This document shows positions 8,037-15,881 of a stretch of 45,000 nucleotides of DNA, in pieces; the first letter of the stretch is position 1; each line of letters begins with the position of its first letter. The notes under the pieces are model-generated. The model worked only from the letters and a program-made list of their open reading frames with translations, ran no database searches and was not told the DNA's origin. A program made the translations under genes and the position numbers. The stretch is from Alphaproteobacteria bacterium (GTDB lineage Bacteria > Pseudomonadota > Alphaproteobacteria > Micropepsales > Micropepsaceae): positions 1-45,000 of the forward strand of contig CANJJD010000021.1 of assembly GCA_947474645.1 (NCBI GenBank), written 5' to 3'.

Positions 8037-9350
8037 GTGACGGACGCCGACGCCCCTTCGCCAACCCGGCTGCGCCATGTGCTGCTGTCTGCCGGCATCG
8101 GCTCGGCGCTGGAATGGTACGATTTCTATATTTTCAGCCTGGCGTCCGCGCTGGTGTTCGGGCCGCTGTTCTTCCCCAGCTTTGATGCCACGACCGGAAC
8201 GCTGGCGTCTTTTGCCACCTTCGCGGTGGGTTTCCTGGCGCGCCCGTTCGGCGGCTTGTTCTTCGGCCATTTCGGCGACCGCTGGGGCCGCAAGCCTGTG
8301 CTGGTGGCGACTCTGCTGCTGGTGGGCGGCAGCACCTTCGCCATCGGCCTGTTGCCGACTTACGCGCAGATCGGCATATGGGCCCCGATCCTGTTGCTGC
8401 TGATGCGCCTGATCCAGGGCTTCGGCGCCGGCGCGGAATATGGCGGCGCGGTGGTGATGGCGGTGGAGTTTGCGCCGCCCGGCAAGCGCGGCCTGTATGG
8501 CGCTTTCGCGCCCATGGGCACCCAGATCGGCAGCATATTGGCGGGCGGCGGCTTCTGGCTGGTCGGCATGATGGCCAAGGATTCGATGATGAGCTGGGGC
8601 TGGCGCATCCCCTTTCTGGTCTCGATCGCGCTCCTGGGACTCGGTGTTTATATCCGCGCCAGGGTGAGCGAGACGCCGGTATTCCAGGCCGCACGTGCCA
8701 AGTATCCGCCGCTGAAGCTGCCCGCCTTCGAAGCCGTGCGGCGCAGCCCGCGCAACTTCTTCGTGGTGGTGGGGGCGCGGCTGGCGGAAAATGCGCTGGG
8801 CTATCTCTATCCGGTGTTCGGCGTCAGCTACCTGATCAACAACCTGCATGTGGCGCGCGAGGTCGCGGTCATGGGCACCATCGCGGGCAGCTTCGCGCTG
8901 GTGATCGGGGCGCTGGGCTTTGCCGCTCTGTCTGACCGCATCGGCCGGCGTCCGGTCTATATTTTCGGCGCACTGTTCTCGGCGGCCTGCGCCTTTCCCT
9001 TTTTCCTGCTGGCGCAAACCGGCGATTCCGGGCTGATCATCCTGGCCTTCGTCATCGAGATGGGAATCGGCAGCGCCGCCATGTTCGGCCCGCAGGCGGT
9101 CTACTTCGCCGAACTGTTCGGCCCGCGGCTGCGCTATTCCGGCTTTGCCTTCGCGCGCGAGCTTGGTTCGATCATCGCCGGCGGCCCCGCCCCGCTGATC
9201 GCGGGCTTGCTGGTGGCGAGCATGTCGGGCGCCCCCTGGGGTGTGTGCATCTACATCATAGCGATCTCGCTGGTCACCGCATTCGCGGTTTGGTGCGGCC
9301 CCGAAACTTACAAGAACGACATCCGCCAGGACGACGTCCAGGACCGCTAG
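8037..9350 (+). CDS. MFS transporter, metabolite:H+ symporter (MHS) family
   Basis: A 437-aa inner-membrane carrier with about 12 membrane segments. The MHS group (ShiA, ProP, KgtP and relatives) is indicated by SALEWYDFYIFSLASALVF near the N-terminus, GDRWGRKPVLVATLL after the second segment, RLIQGFGAGAEYGGAV and APMGTQIGSIL. These import organic acids or zwitterions with protons. The start is chosen as GTG 8037 with GGGGGAA just before it; an in-frame GTG at 8022 would add five residues. It follows the PhyH gene by 37 bp and converges with the sugar isomerase, their ends overlapping by 4 bp. Confidence 0.92.
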   Translation: MTDADAPSPTRLRHVLLSAGIGSALEWYDFYIFSLASALVFGPLFFPSFDATTGTLASFATFAVGFLARPFGGLFFGHFGDRWGRKPVLVATLLLVGGSTFAIGLLPTYAQIGIWAPILLLLMRLIQGFGAGAEYGGAVVMAVEFAPPGKRGLYGAFAPMGTQIGSILAGGGFWLVGMMAKDSMMSWGWRIPFLVSIALLGLGVYIRARVSETPVFQAARAKYPPLKLPAFEAVRRSPRNFFVVVGARLAENALGYLYPVFGVSYLINNLHVAREVAVMGTIAGSFALVIGALGFAALSDRIGRRPVYIFGALFSAACAFPFFLLAQTGDSGLIILAFVIEMGIGSAAMFGPQAVYFAELFGPRLRYSGFAFARELGSIIAGGPAPLIAGLLVASMSGAPWGVCIYIIAISLVTAFAVWCGPETYKNDIRQDDVQDR

Positions 9351-10192
9351 CCGTCCTGCTCGATCCTCTGCCACAGGGCCCGGATCATGTCTTTCATCTG
9401 GCCTGCCTCGGCCCAGCGGTCCGACAATTCATAGCCGTCGGCGCCGGTGATGGCGTAGGGCGAAGGGCCGAACTCGCACAGGAAGGTGAAGATTTCGTCC
9501 GGTCCGGCGCGTTTCTTCCACGAGCGGATGCCGTATTCCCACCAGCCCATGAACAGGTCCAGCCAGTCCTTGTGCTGCGGGAAATTGAATTGCACCTGGA
9601 TCTGTTCGCGGCTGGCGACGCGGCCATGCAGGCCCCAGCTATTGTCCAGGATGCGGTGGATCATGGCGTGGTTCTCAGGCGCGATGGGCGGTCCGGCGAA
9701 TTCGCGCCCCACCAGGTAATGCGACAGGTCGGCGGTGAAGCGCAGGTCCGGGAAGCGATCCAGCAGATGCAGGGTGAAGAACAGGTCTGTGGTCATGCGG
9801 TCGCGGTGGGTTTCGATATGCAGCTCCACCCCCGCATCCGCCGCCAGCTTGCGCCAGCCGTTGATGTAGGGAACGCAGTCTTCCAGCGTATAGGGCCGCA
9901 CATCCGCCTGCAGGTTCAGGTGATCGGCGCCCAGCTCGTTGACCAGCGCCAGCACCGGCTTCAAATCGTCCACGCTCTGCGGATAGCATTGCGCCTGCCA
10001 GGTCATGCCGTGCTTGCGCAAAAAGCTGGTGACTTCGCGCGCGAAAGGCGGATCGATGAAGCGCACGCCGCAGCCGTCAAAGCCTGCGTCCCGGATCATG
10101 GACAGCTTTTCGGAAAGCTCCCACTCCTGGCCGTCGGGCCGGCGCCGTTCCATCGCCCATAGCGATTGATAGACCAGAAGTTTCTGCGCCAT
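9347..10192 (-). CDS. Sugar phosphate isomerase/epimerase family protein (TIM barrel)
   Basis: About 281 aa with the xylose-isomerase-like TIM-barrel pattern: SMIRDAGFDGCGVRF early on, VELHIETHRDR with a metal-ligand Glu, LRFTADLSHYLVG with Asp and His, and FLCEFGPSPYAITG with the last Glu. No export signal. Members isomerise or epimerise free or keto sugars, or act as lyases. The start chosen is MAQKLL at 10192; an ATG at 10204 would add four residues. It converges with the MHS transporter and stands apart from the Flp pilin upstream. Precise reaction unknown. Confidence 0.87.
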   Translation of the reverse strand: MAQKLLVYQSLWAMERRRPDGQEWELSEKLSMIRDAGFDGCGVRFIDPPFAREVTSFLRKHGMTWQAQCYPQSVDDLKPVLALVNELGADHLNLQADVRPYTLEDCVPYINGWRKLAADAGVELHIETHRDRMTTDLFFTLHLLDRFPDLRFTADLSHYLVGREFAGPPIAPENHAMIHRILDNSWGLHGRVASREQIQVQFNFPQHKDWLDLFMGWWEYGIRSWKKRAGPDEIFTFLCEFGPSPYAITGADGYELSDRWAEAGQMKDMIRALWQRIEQDG

Positions 10193-10243
10193 GTTCCGCC
10201 CCATTTTGCCGCGATGCTAGCGGCGGGCGAGGCGGGACGCCAG

Positions 10244-10408
10244 TTACTTCAGATTGCCGGACAGGTTGCTGAAGGTGGTGCTGAGCTGGGTGCCCACCGC
10301 GGTCACGCCAGTGATGATCACCACCGCGATCAGGGCGGCGAGCAGGCCGTATTCGATCGCCGTGGCCCCGGCATTGTTCTTCAGGAAGTTCGAAATAATG
10401 GTCTTCAT
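10244..10408 (-). CDS. Flp/Fap-type IVb pilin
   Basis: A 54-aa pilin precursor with an AAAGGGG ribosome site. After a short positive leader (MKTIISNFLKNN) comes AGATAIEYGLLAALIAVVII, the hallmark of Flp pilins: prepilin peptidase (TadV/CpaA) should cut near Gly-Ala-Thr-Ala and the Glu five residues into the mature protein is present. The rest is the usual hydrophobic helix and a short polar tail. Flp pilins build Tad pili used for surface attachment. No tad or cpa assembly gene lies in this window, so this is an orphan pilin copy. Confidence 0.93.
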   Translation of the reverse strand: MKTIISNFLKNNAGATAIEYGLLAALIAVVIITGVTAVGTQLSTTFSNLSGNLK

Positions 10409-10527
10409 AATAAGCCCCTTTCCAAAAACGCTGTGAGGCTAGCGGACACAGTTTGCGCTTATATTTCCGCAATCTCTAAAAACCGGACATTTCGCGGTTT
10501 GAATCCAGTTTGAAGAAATCTTGCTGC

Positions 10528-11574
10528 TCAAAATGTCTTCGGCGCGCAGGGGCGGCCCTTGGCGGCCGACTCCGCCACCGCCAGAGTGGCGGCCAGGGTG
10601 TTGGCGCCGTCCAGCACCGATACGAGCGCGGCTTCATTCTTCCGCACCAGGCGCTGGAAATGCTCCAGTTGCGCCACATAGGGATCGTGCCAAGGCACGT
10701 TGATGTCGGTGGCGATGATGGGGCGGTCCCAACCCACTTCGCCGGGATTTTTCGCCGACCAATGGCGCAGCACCGGCAGCTCCAGGCTGCCTTGCGTGCC
10801 CACCAGCCGATAGGCGCTCTGCCCGGTGAAAGCGAAGTTGGGATTTTCCTTTGTGCCCTGTTCGATGGTCCAGGGGGAAAATCCGGCATCGGTGCAGATC
10901 AGGGTGCCCAGGCAGCCATTTTCAAAAGCGAAGGTCGCGGCCGCGCTGTCTTCCACCGCAAAGCCGCGCCGCGCATTGCTGGTGACGCCGCCGATGCTGC
11001 GGATTTCACCGCACAGATGGCGCAGCATGTCGATTTCATGGATGGCGTTGATCAGGATCGGACCGCCGCCCGGCTGGATGCGCCAGGCGGTGTCGAAATA
11101 ACGGTCGGGCTTGCGTGTGGCCCACACCACCGACGCGGCGACCAGATCGCCCAGCGCGCCGCTGGCGAGGCGCCTTTTGGCTTCCTGGATCGCCGCCAGG
11201 TAACGACGGTGATGCCCGACCAGGGTCTTCACCCCGCTATCCGCGACTTGCCTCACCAGTGTCGCGGCTTCGGCCAATGTCGCCGTCACGGGCTTTTCCA
11301 CCAGGAAATGGATGCCGCGTTCGCACGCCAGCTTGCCGTGCCCAGCATGCAAGGCATTGGGGGTGGCGATGATGACGGCTTCGGGTTTGGCCCGGTCCAG
11401 CATCTCTTTTTCATCGGCAAACCAGGCCGCGCCGTCCAAGTCGAAATCGTGCGCGTTCGCCACTGGATCGGCCACCGCAACCAGCTCGCCCGCATGCGGC
11501 GCGGCCAGAATGGTCTGGATATGGCGCTTGCCGATCAGGCCGGCGCCCAGCACGGCGATACGCAGCGGTTTCAT
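10528..11574 (-). CDS. Gfo/Idh/MocA family oxidoreductase
   Basis: A 348-aa NAD(P)-dependent sugar dehydrogenase-type protein. The N-terminal Rossmann domain begins MKPLRIAVLGAGLIGKRH; HFLVEKPVT contains the family EKP lysine; GGPILINAIHEIDMLRHLCG is the conserved C-terminal-domain helix with the catalytic His-Asp region. No signal peptide, so cytoplasmic. The first codons overlap the end of the isomerase gene by 4 nt (11571-11574), so the two are one operon: a common pairing in inositol and 3-keto-sugar catabolism. Substrate unknown. Confidence 0.93.
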   Translation of the reverse strand: MKPLRIAVLGAGLIGKRHIQTILAAPHAGELVAVADPVANAHDFDLDGAAWFADEKEMLDRAKPEAVIIATPNALHAGHGKLACERGIHFLVEKPVTATLAEAATLVRQVADSGVKTLVGHHRRYLAAIQEAKRRLASGALGDLVAASVVWATRKPDRYFDTAWRIQPGGGPILINAIHEIDMLRHLCGEIRSIGGVTSNARRGFAVEDSAAATFAFENGCLGTLICTDAGFSPWTIEQGTKENPNFAFTGQSAYRLVGTQGSLELPVLRHWSAKNPGEVGWDRPIIATDINVPWHDPYVAQLEHFQRLVRKNEAALVSVLDGANTLAATLAVAESAAKGRPCAPKTF

Positions 11575-12383
11575 GACACGGTCTCCAGCCGCGCGCAGAC
11601 GGTGCGCGCCGCCGCCAGAATCGCGCGCGCATGGATGAGGGGATCATCACCCGGCGGCAGCGGCACTTCCAGGCTGGTGACGCAATCGGGCGGCATCGCC
11701 TCCAGCAAGTCGCCCAACGCCAGCGCGCCTTCGCCGGGCGGCAAGCGGTTGGTGCGCGCTTCCGCAATCAGCGCTTCGCGTCCCACCGGGGCTGTGGCGG
11801 GCGCATCGCATAGTTGCACATAGTTCAATAATGCCGGCCCGGCGGCGCGAATGCCTTCCGCTCTATCGCCGGCGCGCGCCCAATGCAGCGCGTCCACCAG
11901 CACCTTGAGATTGAGCGCTCCCGCCGCAGCCACCACGGCCAGCGCCGCCTTCAGGGACTTCACGCCGGAGAACACCATATATTCCAGGTCCAGGGTCAGG
12001 CCGAACGGCGCCGCCAGCCCAGCCAGTTCATGTAGCAATGCGCAAGCGTACGCATGATCGTCCGTGTCGCACACCAGCTTCATGCGTGACGCGCCCAGCG
12101 TGGCAGCCGCTTCCATCAATGGCAGATAATCGCGCGGCCGGGTGCGGTCGTTCAGGCGGATGATCTCCACGTCCCACACCTTCAGGCCCGCACCCCGCAC
12201 CATCGGCGCCAGGTCGCGCGCCAGCCCCGCCAGTTCGCCGGCGCTGTAAACCGCATCGGTTTGCGTGGCGGGTGCCAGGCGCAGATCCACAAGATCAAAA
12301 CCGGCTGCCACCGCGATCCGCACCAGCTCGGCCGGCGGGCTTTCGATCAGGCTGAGATGGGCGAGGGAGAAGCGGCGGCTCAT
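11571..12383 (-). CDS. Sugar phosphate isomerase/epimerase family protein (TIM barrel)
   Basis: A 270-aa TIM-barrel protein: AVAAGFDLVDLRL near the start, LTLDLEYM with the first metal-ligand Glu, LKVLVDALHWARAG with Asp and His, VQLCDAP, and VTSLEVPLPPGDDP with the final Glu. It forms an operon with the Gfo/Idh gene that follows. By analogy with such pairs it would isomerise the keto sugar made or used by the dehydrogenase. The upstream gap carries one copy of the 50-bp palindromic repeat. Confidence 0.86.
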   Translation of the reverse strand: MSRRFSLAHLSLIESPPAELVRIAVAAGFDLVDLRLAPATQTDAVYSAGELAGLARDLAPMVRGAGLKVWDVEIIRLNDRTRPRDYLPLMEAAATLGASRMKLVCDTDDHAYACALLHELAGLAAPFGLTLDLEYMVFSGVKSLKAALAVVAAAGALNLKVLVDALHWARAGDRAEGIRAAGPALLNYVQLCDAPATAPVGREALIAEARTNRLPPGEGALALGDLLEAMPPDCVTSLEVPLPPGDDPLIHARAILAAARTVCARLETVS

Positions 12384-12405
12384 GCGCCGGCGGACTTCTC
12401 GTACC

Positions 12406-12455
12406 GTTCGCCGCGTTTTACAAAACGGTCCAGTGGACCGTTTTGCGCGGCGAAC
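12406..12455 (+). repeat. REP-like 50-bp palindromic element, copy 1
   Basis: A nested palindrome. The outer stem is GTTCGCCGCG (12406-12415) with CGCGGCGAAC (12446-12455). The inner stem is CAAAACGGTCC (12421-12431) with GGACCGTTTTG (12435-12445), loop AGT. A 5-nt bulge (TTTTA) lies on the 5' side. Copy 2 at 14454-14503 is the same element inverted, differing only in the bulge. It lies between a cupin gene and the isomerase/Gfo operon. Confidence 0.85.
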
Positions 12456-12483
12456 GCCCCGAGCTTAAGCGAGGGGCAGGCGT

Positions 12484-12846
12484 CTAGGTCTTTTCGTACC
12501 ATATTTCAAACTTCTTGTTGGTGATGAACAGCACGGTGACGTCTTCGGTCTGCGTCGCGCCATGCTCCATCCGCATGCCTTGGGGAAACCAGACAAAGTT
12601 GCCGGGCGCGAACGATCCCTTGTGGGTGACCAGCGTGCCTTCCAGCACAAACATGCCGTGGGCGCAGGGATGGGTGTGCCATTCATTCATGAAGCCGGCG
12701 GGATATTTCACCATCCGCACCGTGACACCGGTATCGGGATCTTCCAGGAAGGCCTTGGCGAACAGCGCCTTGCCCAGTTGGGGGACAAAGCGTTCCTCCC
12801 AGGGAATCGTCTTGGAGTCGAATACCTGCAGTTCATGTTCGGACAT
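12484..12846 (-). CDS. Cupin-domain protein
   Basis: A 120-aa single-domain cupin, probably cytoplasmic. NEWHTHPCAHGMFVLEG gives the first cupin motif with metal-ligand histidines, and APGNFVWFPQGMRMEHG gives the second with the last histidine. The start chosen is MSEHELQ at 12846 because GGGGAG lies just before it; an upstream ATG at 12891 would add 15 residues without a good site. Small cupins of this kind often bind sugars or act as dioxygenases or regulators' ligand sensors; no specific role can be given. Confidence 0.88.
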   Translation of the reverse strand: MSEHELQVFDSKTIPWEERFVPQLGKALFAKAFLEDPDTGVTVRMVKYPAGFMNEWHTHPCAHGMFVLEGTLVTHKGSFAPGNFVWFPQGMRMEHGATQTEDVTVLFITNKKFEIWYEKT

Positions 12847-13026
12847 TTTGCTCTCCCCTGAATGATCCATTTTTGTCCGGATCGCGGGCAAAGGCCACTG
12901 TTGTTAACGCTGATCCGTCGCTTCTTGCGCCCCTTTTTGGGGCCGCGGGTTTTTGCGTTAGCAAGGCCTTAGGCCTGTTGCGGGCTTTTGCTTCCCGGCC
13001 CCCGCGGTCCGTGCGAGGCTTGCCGC

Positions 13027-13224
13027 ATGGGTCAAGCCATCACCTCCGCCACCGATATGATGTCCTATGCCGGCGAGCTGCGCCGCGCGGCGCGGGCGAT
13101 GCCGCAAGCTGAGCTGGCGCAGAAGGTTCAGCAATCCGCCGCCCAGATCGAAAAGACCGCCATCCAGCAGGTGGCTCCGGCCGCCGCCCACGGCATTGGC
13201 AGGCTGCTGGATACCTTCGCCTGA
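13027..13224 (+). CDS. Small helical hypothetical protein, 65 aa
   Basis: The frame begins MGQAITSATDMMSYAGELRR and is rich in Ala and Gln, suggesting amphipathic helices (AELAQKVQQSAAQIEKTA). No signal peptide or membrane segment. A weak GAGG lies about 10 nt before the ATG. It sits 83 bp before tRNA-Gly. It could be real or chance; composition and start are only moderately convincing. Confidence 0.4.
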   Translation: MGQAITSATDMMSYAGELRRAARAMPQAELAQKVQQSAAQIEKTAIQQVAPAAAHGIGRLLDTFA

Positions 13225-13257
13225 GGGCGAGGGGGGCTACTTAGTGCCCGGCACTCC

Positions 13258-13272
13258 GAACGGCAGCTTCCC
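13258..13272. repeat. 15-bp direct repeat of the tRNA-Gly anticodon arm
   Basis: GAACGGCAGCTTCCC occurs here and again at 13328-13342 inside the tRNA gene, ending exactly at the CCC anticodon. The spacing is 70 bp. Flanking bases do not match, so this is not a full tRNA copy. Confidence 0.6.
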
Positions 13273-13307
13273 TAATCGACTAACGGCGCGATATAACCCT
13301 GCCAAAT

Positions 13308-13381
13308 GCGGGTGTAGTTCAATGGTAGAACGGCAGCTTCCCAAGCTGCATACGTGGGTTCGATTCCCATCACCCGCTCCA
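13308..13381 (+). tRNA. tRNA-Gly (CCC)
   Basis: A complete cloverleaf: acceptor stem GCGGGTG with CACCCGC, D arm around TAGTTCAATGGTAGA, anticodon stem GCAGC/GCTGC with loop TTCCCAA (anticodon CCC at 13340-13342), T arm GTGGGTTCGATTCCCAT, discriminator T and encoded CCA at 13379-13381. It reads GGG codons. Confidence 0.97.
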
Positions 13382-13411
13382 TATAAAAGAAGAAAAATGG
13401 GGAGGCGCGCC

Positions 13412-14383
13412 ATGAGATCATCCACCTTTGCGGCATTGGCTTTGATCCTGGGCGCCGTGCCCGCCCTGGCGCAGGACGCCAAGGCCCCGCCCACCAACCA
13501 TTGGTCCCAGGCCGGCGGCGAGGCCGGTCCCCAGCGCACGGTCTGGGCGGCGGTGAAGACGCCCGAAACCGCCTATGGCAAGATCAACCGGCCGCTCTGG
13601 CGCATTGCCGATGTGATCAAGGACCATAAGGGCCAGGCACGCTGGGAACAGCAGATCCTGCTGAACCGCGATTTCGACGGCCGCTATGTGCAGATGGCGC
13701 CGGGCGACAAGTCCAAGTGCCAGTTCTATGCCGATGACCGCGCCTGGGGCTGGGTCTATAGCGGCCAGTTGAAAGTCACCATTGACGGGCAGGAGCCCAA
13801 GGTGCTGCCCAAGGGATGGGTGTTCAACGTGGCGCCGCGCCTGTCCTATTGCCTGGAGACGGTGGGAGCCACGCCGGTGATCTATTACCGCACCACGCCG
13901 GCGGGCCAGGTGCCGTCCTATCCGGAAAGTGAAACGCCGACACCCATCAAGGGCTGGAAGTATATCAAGACCCGGATCACCTCCACCGGCGGCTATGACA
14001 GCTTCAATGTGCCCTTCTTCAATGTGGACGAATATGGCGCCTCCGACCGCAGGGGCGAGCGCTTCCTGTATGACGGCCACACCTCGTCCAACCTGAACAT
14101 CGGCAACAACATCACGGCGCTGCCGCCCGACACAAGCTGGGGCCATTTCCACGAGAACATGCAGGAAGTCTGGCTGAACGTGTATGGCGAGGTCTGCGCC
14201 CTGATCTCGGGCGTCGGCGTCGTCCATGGCCAGTATGGCGACCTGCTGAATGCCAATGAGGAACGCTGGCACCGTGCCACGAGCTGCCCCAACACCGGCC
14301 GCAGCATCCGCATGGCGATCACCCCCCGCAGCAAGGAAGGCCAGGTCCACTATTTCCAGACCGACCAGCCGCCTGGTAACTAG
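13412..14383 (+). CDS. Secreted double-cupin-like protein
   Basis: A 323-aa exported protein. The signal peptide (MRSSTFAALALILGAVPALA-Q) is cut near residue 21. The C-terminal half has a cupin motif, WGHFHENMQEVWLNVYGEV, followed by a late His (VHGQYG or RWHRATSC). The N-terminal half (VYSGQLKVTIDGQEPKVLPKGWVF) looks like a second cupin barrel whose metal ligands are not clear. The ATG at 13412 follows GGGGAGG and lies 31 bp after tRNA-Gly; the frame stays open upstream through the tRNA, but that part is not coding. Function unknown; likely periplasmic binding or oxidation of a small molecule. Confidence 0.85.
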   Translation: MRSSTFAALALILGAVPALAQDAKAPPTNHWSQAGGEAGPQRTVWAAVKTPETAYGKINRPLWRIADVIKDHKGQARWEQQILLNRDFDGRYVQMAPGDKSKCQFYADDRAWGWVYSGQLKVTIDGQEPKVLPKGWVFNVAPRLSYCLETVGATPVIYYRTTPAGQVPSYPESETPTPIKGWKYIKTRITSTGGYDSFNVPFFNVDEYGASDRRGERFLYDGHTSSNLNIGNNITALPPDTSWGHFHENMQEVWLNVYGEVCALISGVGVVHGQYGDLLNANEERWHRATSCPNTGRSIRMAITPRSKEGQVHYFQTDQPPGN

Positions 14384-14453
14384 GCGTCCATACCGCCTGT
14401 GGCGGCCTGCCTGCACCAACGGCCTGCGGGCTTCGCTGCGCTAAGCCCTTGGC

Positions 14454-14503
14454 GTTCGCCGCGCAAAACGGTCCACTGGACCGTTTTGTCAGGCGCGGCG
14501 AAC
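14454..14503 (-). repeat. REP-like 50-bp palindromic element, copy 2 (inverted)
   Basis: GTTCGCCGCG (14454-14463) pairs with CGCGGCGAAC (14494-14503) and encloses CAAAACGGTCC/GGACCGTTTTG (14464-14488). The 5-nt bulge (TCAGG) is on the 3' side. Read on the minus strand it matches copy 1 at 45 of 50 positions. Similarity continues more weakly for about 30 bp on the inner side of each copy. Confidence 0.85.
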
Positions 14504-14534
14504 CTACCGCCGGTTGCCTCTGGCCGGTTCCGCC

Positions 14535-14573
14535 TATAAAAGTACGCCCATTATTGGGCGCGCATTTGCGCGC
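14535..14573 (+). promoter_or_regulatory. Candidate -10 and twin-hairpin leader of the sorbosone-dehydrogenase-like gene
   Basis: TATAAA (14535-14540) could be a -10. Just after it two short perfect hairpins follow: CGCCCA-TTAT-TGGGCG (14545-14560) and GCGCGC-ATTT-GCGCGC (14558-14573), sharing three bases, so only one can form fully at a time. The ribosome site AGGGAGAA and ATG 14591 come directly after. Confidence 0.4.
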
Positions 14574-14590
14574 ATAGGGAGAACGGACAC

Positions 14591-15826
14591 ATGAAATTCT
14601 TGAAGACGGTTCTGGCGCTGGCGCTGCTTTCCACGGCCGCCTCCGCCCAGGTCAACCAGGGCAGCCAGAAGCCCGAAGCGGCCTTGCCCTTCAACATGGC
14701 GTCCGTCGCCACCTTCAACCTGCCCTGGCGCATCGCCTTCCTGCCCGATGGCCGCATGCTGGTGACCGAAAAGGTCGGTCCCATCTGGCTGGTCACCCCC
14801 ACCGGCATGAAGCGCCCGGTGCTGAATGTGCCGGCCGCGCAATATGGCGGGCAGGGCGGCATGCTGGGCATCTATGTCTCGCCCACCTACGCCACCGACC
14901 AGAGCGTCTACATCACCTATTGCGAGCCCGGCACCTTGGGCGGCATCAACGGCTCCAGCCTGGCGGTGGCCAAGGCCAAGCTGGTGATCAATGACGGCGC
15001 CCCGCCCTCGGTCTCGCTGCAGGATGTGAATGTGATCTGGCGCGACGGCGCGCGCGGCCGCGGCGGCCAGTTCGGCGCCAATATCGCTTTCGCGCCCGAC
15101 GGCAAGTCGATGTTCCTGACGGTCGGCGAGCGTCAGCGCTTTACTCCGGCCCAGGATCCCAACCAGCCGCTGGGCAAGATTCTGCACCTGACGTTGGACG
15201 GCAAGCCCGCCGCGGGCAATCCTTATGCCGGCAAGATGGGCGCGCAGACCGTCAACATCATCAATCCGCCGTCCGATACCGAAGCGGCCAAGACCGCGCC
15301 GGCGGCCTACACCTACACCTTCCCCGGCGGCAACAAGACGCCGTCGGAAGTGTGGACCACCGGGCATCGTACGCCCTACGGCCTGGCCTTCGCGCCCGAC
15401 GGCCGGTTGTGGGAAATGGAGCATGGCCCCAAGGGCGGCGACGAGCTGAACCTGATCGAAAAGGGCAAGAATTACGGCTGGCCGCTGGTGGGATATGCCG
15501 AGAATTATAACGGCGTGCCGATCCCGCAGCCCGATACCCGCCCCGACCTGACCAAGCCGGTGATCTACTGGAATCCCATCATCGCGCCGGGCAGCCTGAC
15601 CTTCTACAAGGGCAGTGTCTTCCCGCAATGGAACGGCAATGCCCTGGTCGGCGGCATGGCCAGCATGACCGTCAACCGGATCATCATTGATGGCGCCAAG
15701 GCCACGATGGCCGAGCGCTGGAATGTCGGCAAGCGCATCCGCGACATCGAAGTCGCGCCCGATGGTTCGCTGTGGATGCTGGAAGACAGCACCACCGGCG
15801 GGCTGTGGCGCGTCACGCCGAAGTAG
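14591..15826 (+). CDS. PQQ-dependent sugar dehydrogenase-like (sorbosone/aldose dehydrogenase family)
   Basis: A 411-aa secreted six-bladed propeller with a signal peptide (MKFLKTVLALALLSTAASA-Q). Family blocks are PWRIAFLPDGRMLVTEKVG, GGQGGMLGIYVSP, GHRTPYGLAFAPDGRLWEMEHGP and GGDELNLIEKGKNYGWPLV. Relatives such as soluble glucose dehydrogenase and E. coli YliI oxidise aldoses with PQQ. The segment that in active members reads roughly GHFGGRxxF (catalytic His) here reads GQFGANIAF, so the catalytic His and the next Arg appear replaced. Activity is therefore uncertain. The gene has its own leader and ends at a strong bidirectional terminator. Confidence 0.88.
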   Translation: MKFLKTVLALALLSTAASAQVNQGSQKPEAALPFNMASVATFNLPWRIAFLPDGRMLVTEKVGPIWLVTPTGMKRPVLNVPAAQYGGQGGMLGIYVSPTYATDQSVYITYCEPGTLGGINGSSLAVAKAKLVINDGAPPSVSLQDVNVIWRDGARGRGGQFGANIAFAPDGKSMFLTVGERQRFTPAQDPNQPLGKILHLTLDGKPAAGNPYAGKMGAQTVNIINPPSDTEAAKTAPAAYTYTFPGGNKTPSEVWTTGHRTPYGLAFAPDGRLWEMEHGPKGGDELNLIEKGKNYGWPLVGYAENYNGVPIPQPDTRPDLTKPVIYWNPIIAPGSLTFYKGSVFPQWNGNALVGGMASMTVNRIIIDGAKATMAERWNVGKRIRDIEVAPDGSLWMLEDSTTGGLWRVTPK

Positions 15827-15843
15827 AAGTCTTCATCTTTGCG

Positions 15844-15877
15844 AACGCCGGGCCTGGGAAACCAGGCCCGGCGTTTT
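15844..15877. terminator. Bidirectional Rho-independent terminator
   Basis: A 14-bp perfect stem, AACGCCGGGCCTGG with CCAGGCCCGGCGTT, closed by a GAAA tetraloop and followed by TTTT. It lies between the convergent sugar dehydrogenase-like and TPR-glycosyltransferase genes and mainly serves the plus strand. Confidence 0.93.
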
Positions 15878-15881
15878 CGTT

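Noticed and set aside
13067-13411. N-terminal extension of the secreted cupin across tRNA-Gly
   Set aside because: The frame stays open through a tRNA gene; ATG 13412 has a good ribosome site and starts a signal peptide.
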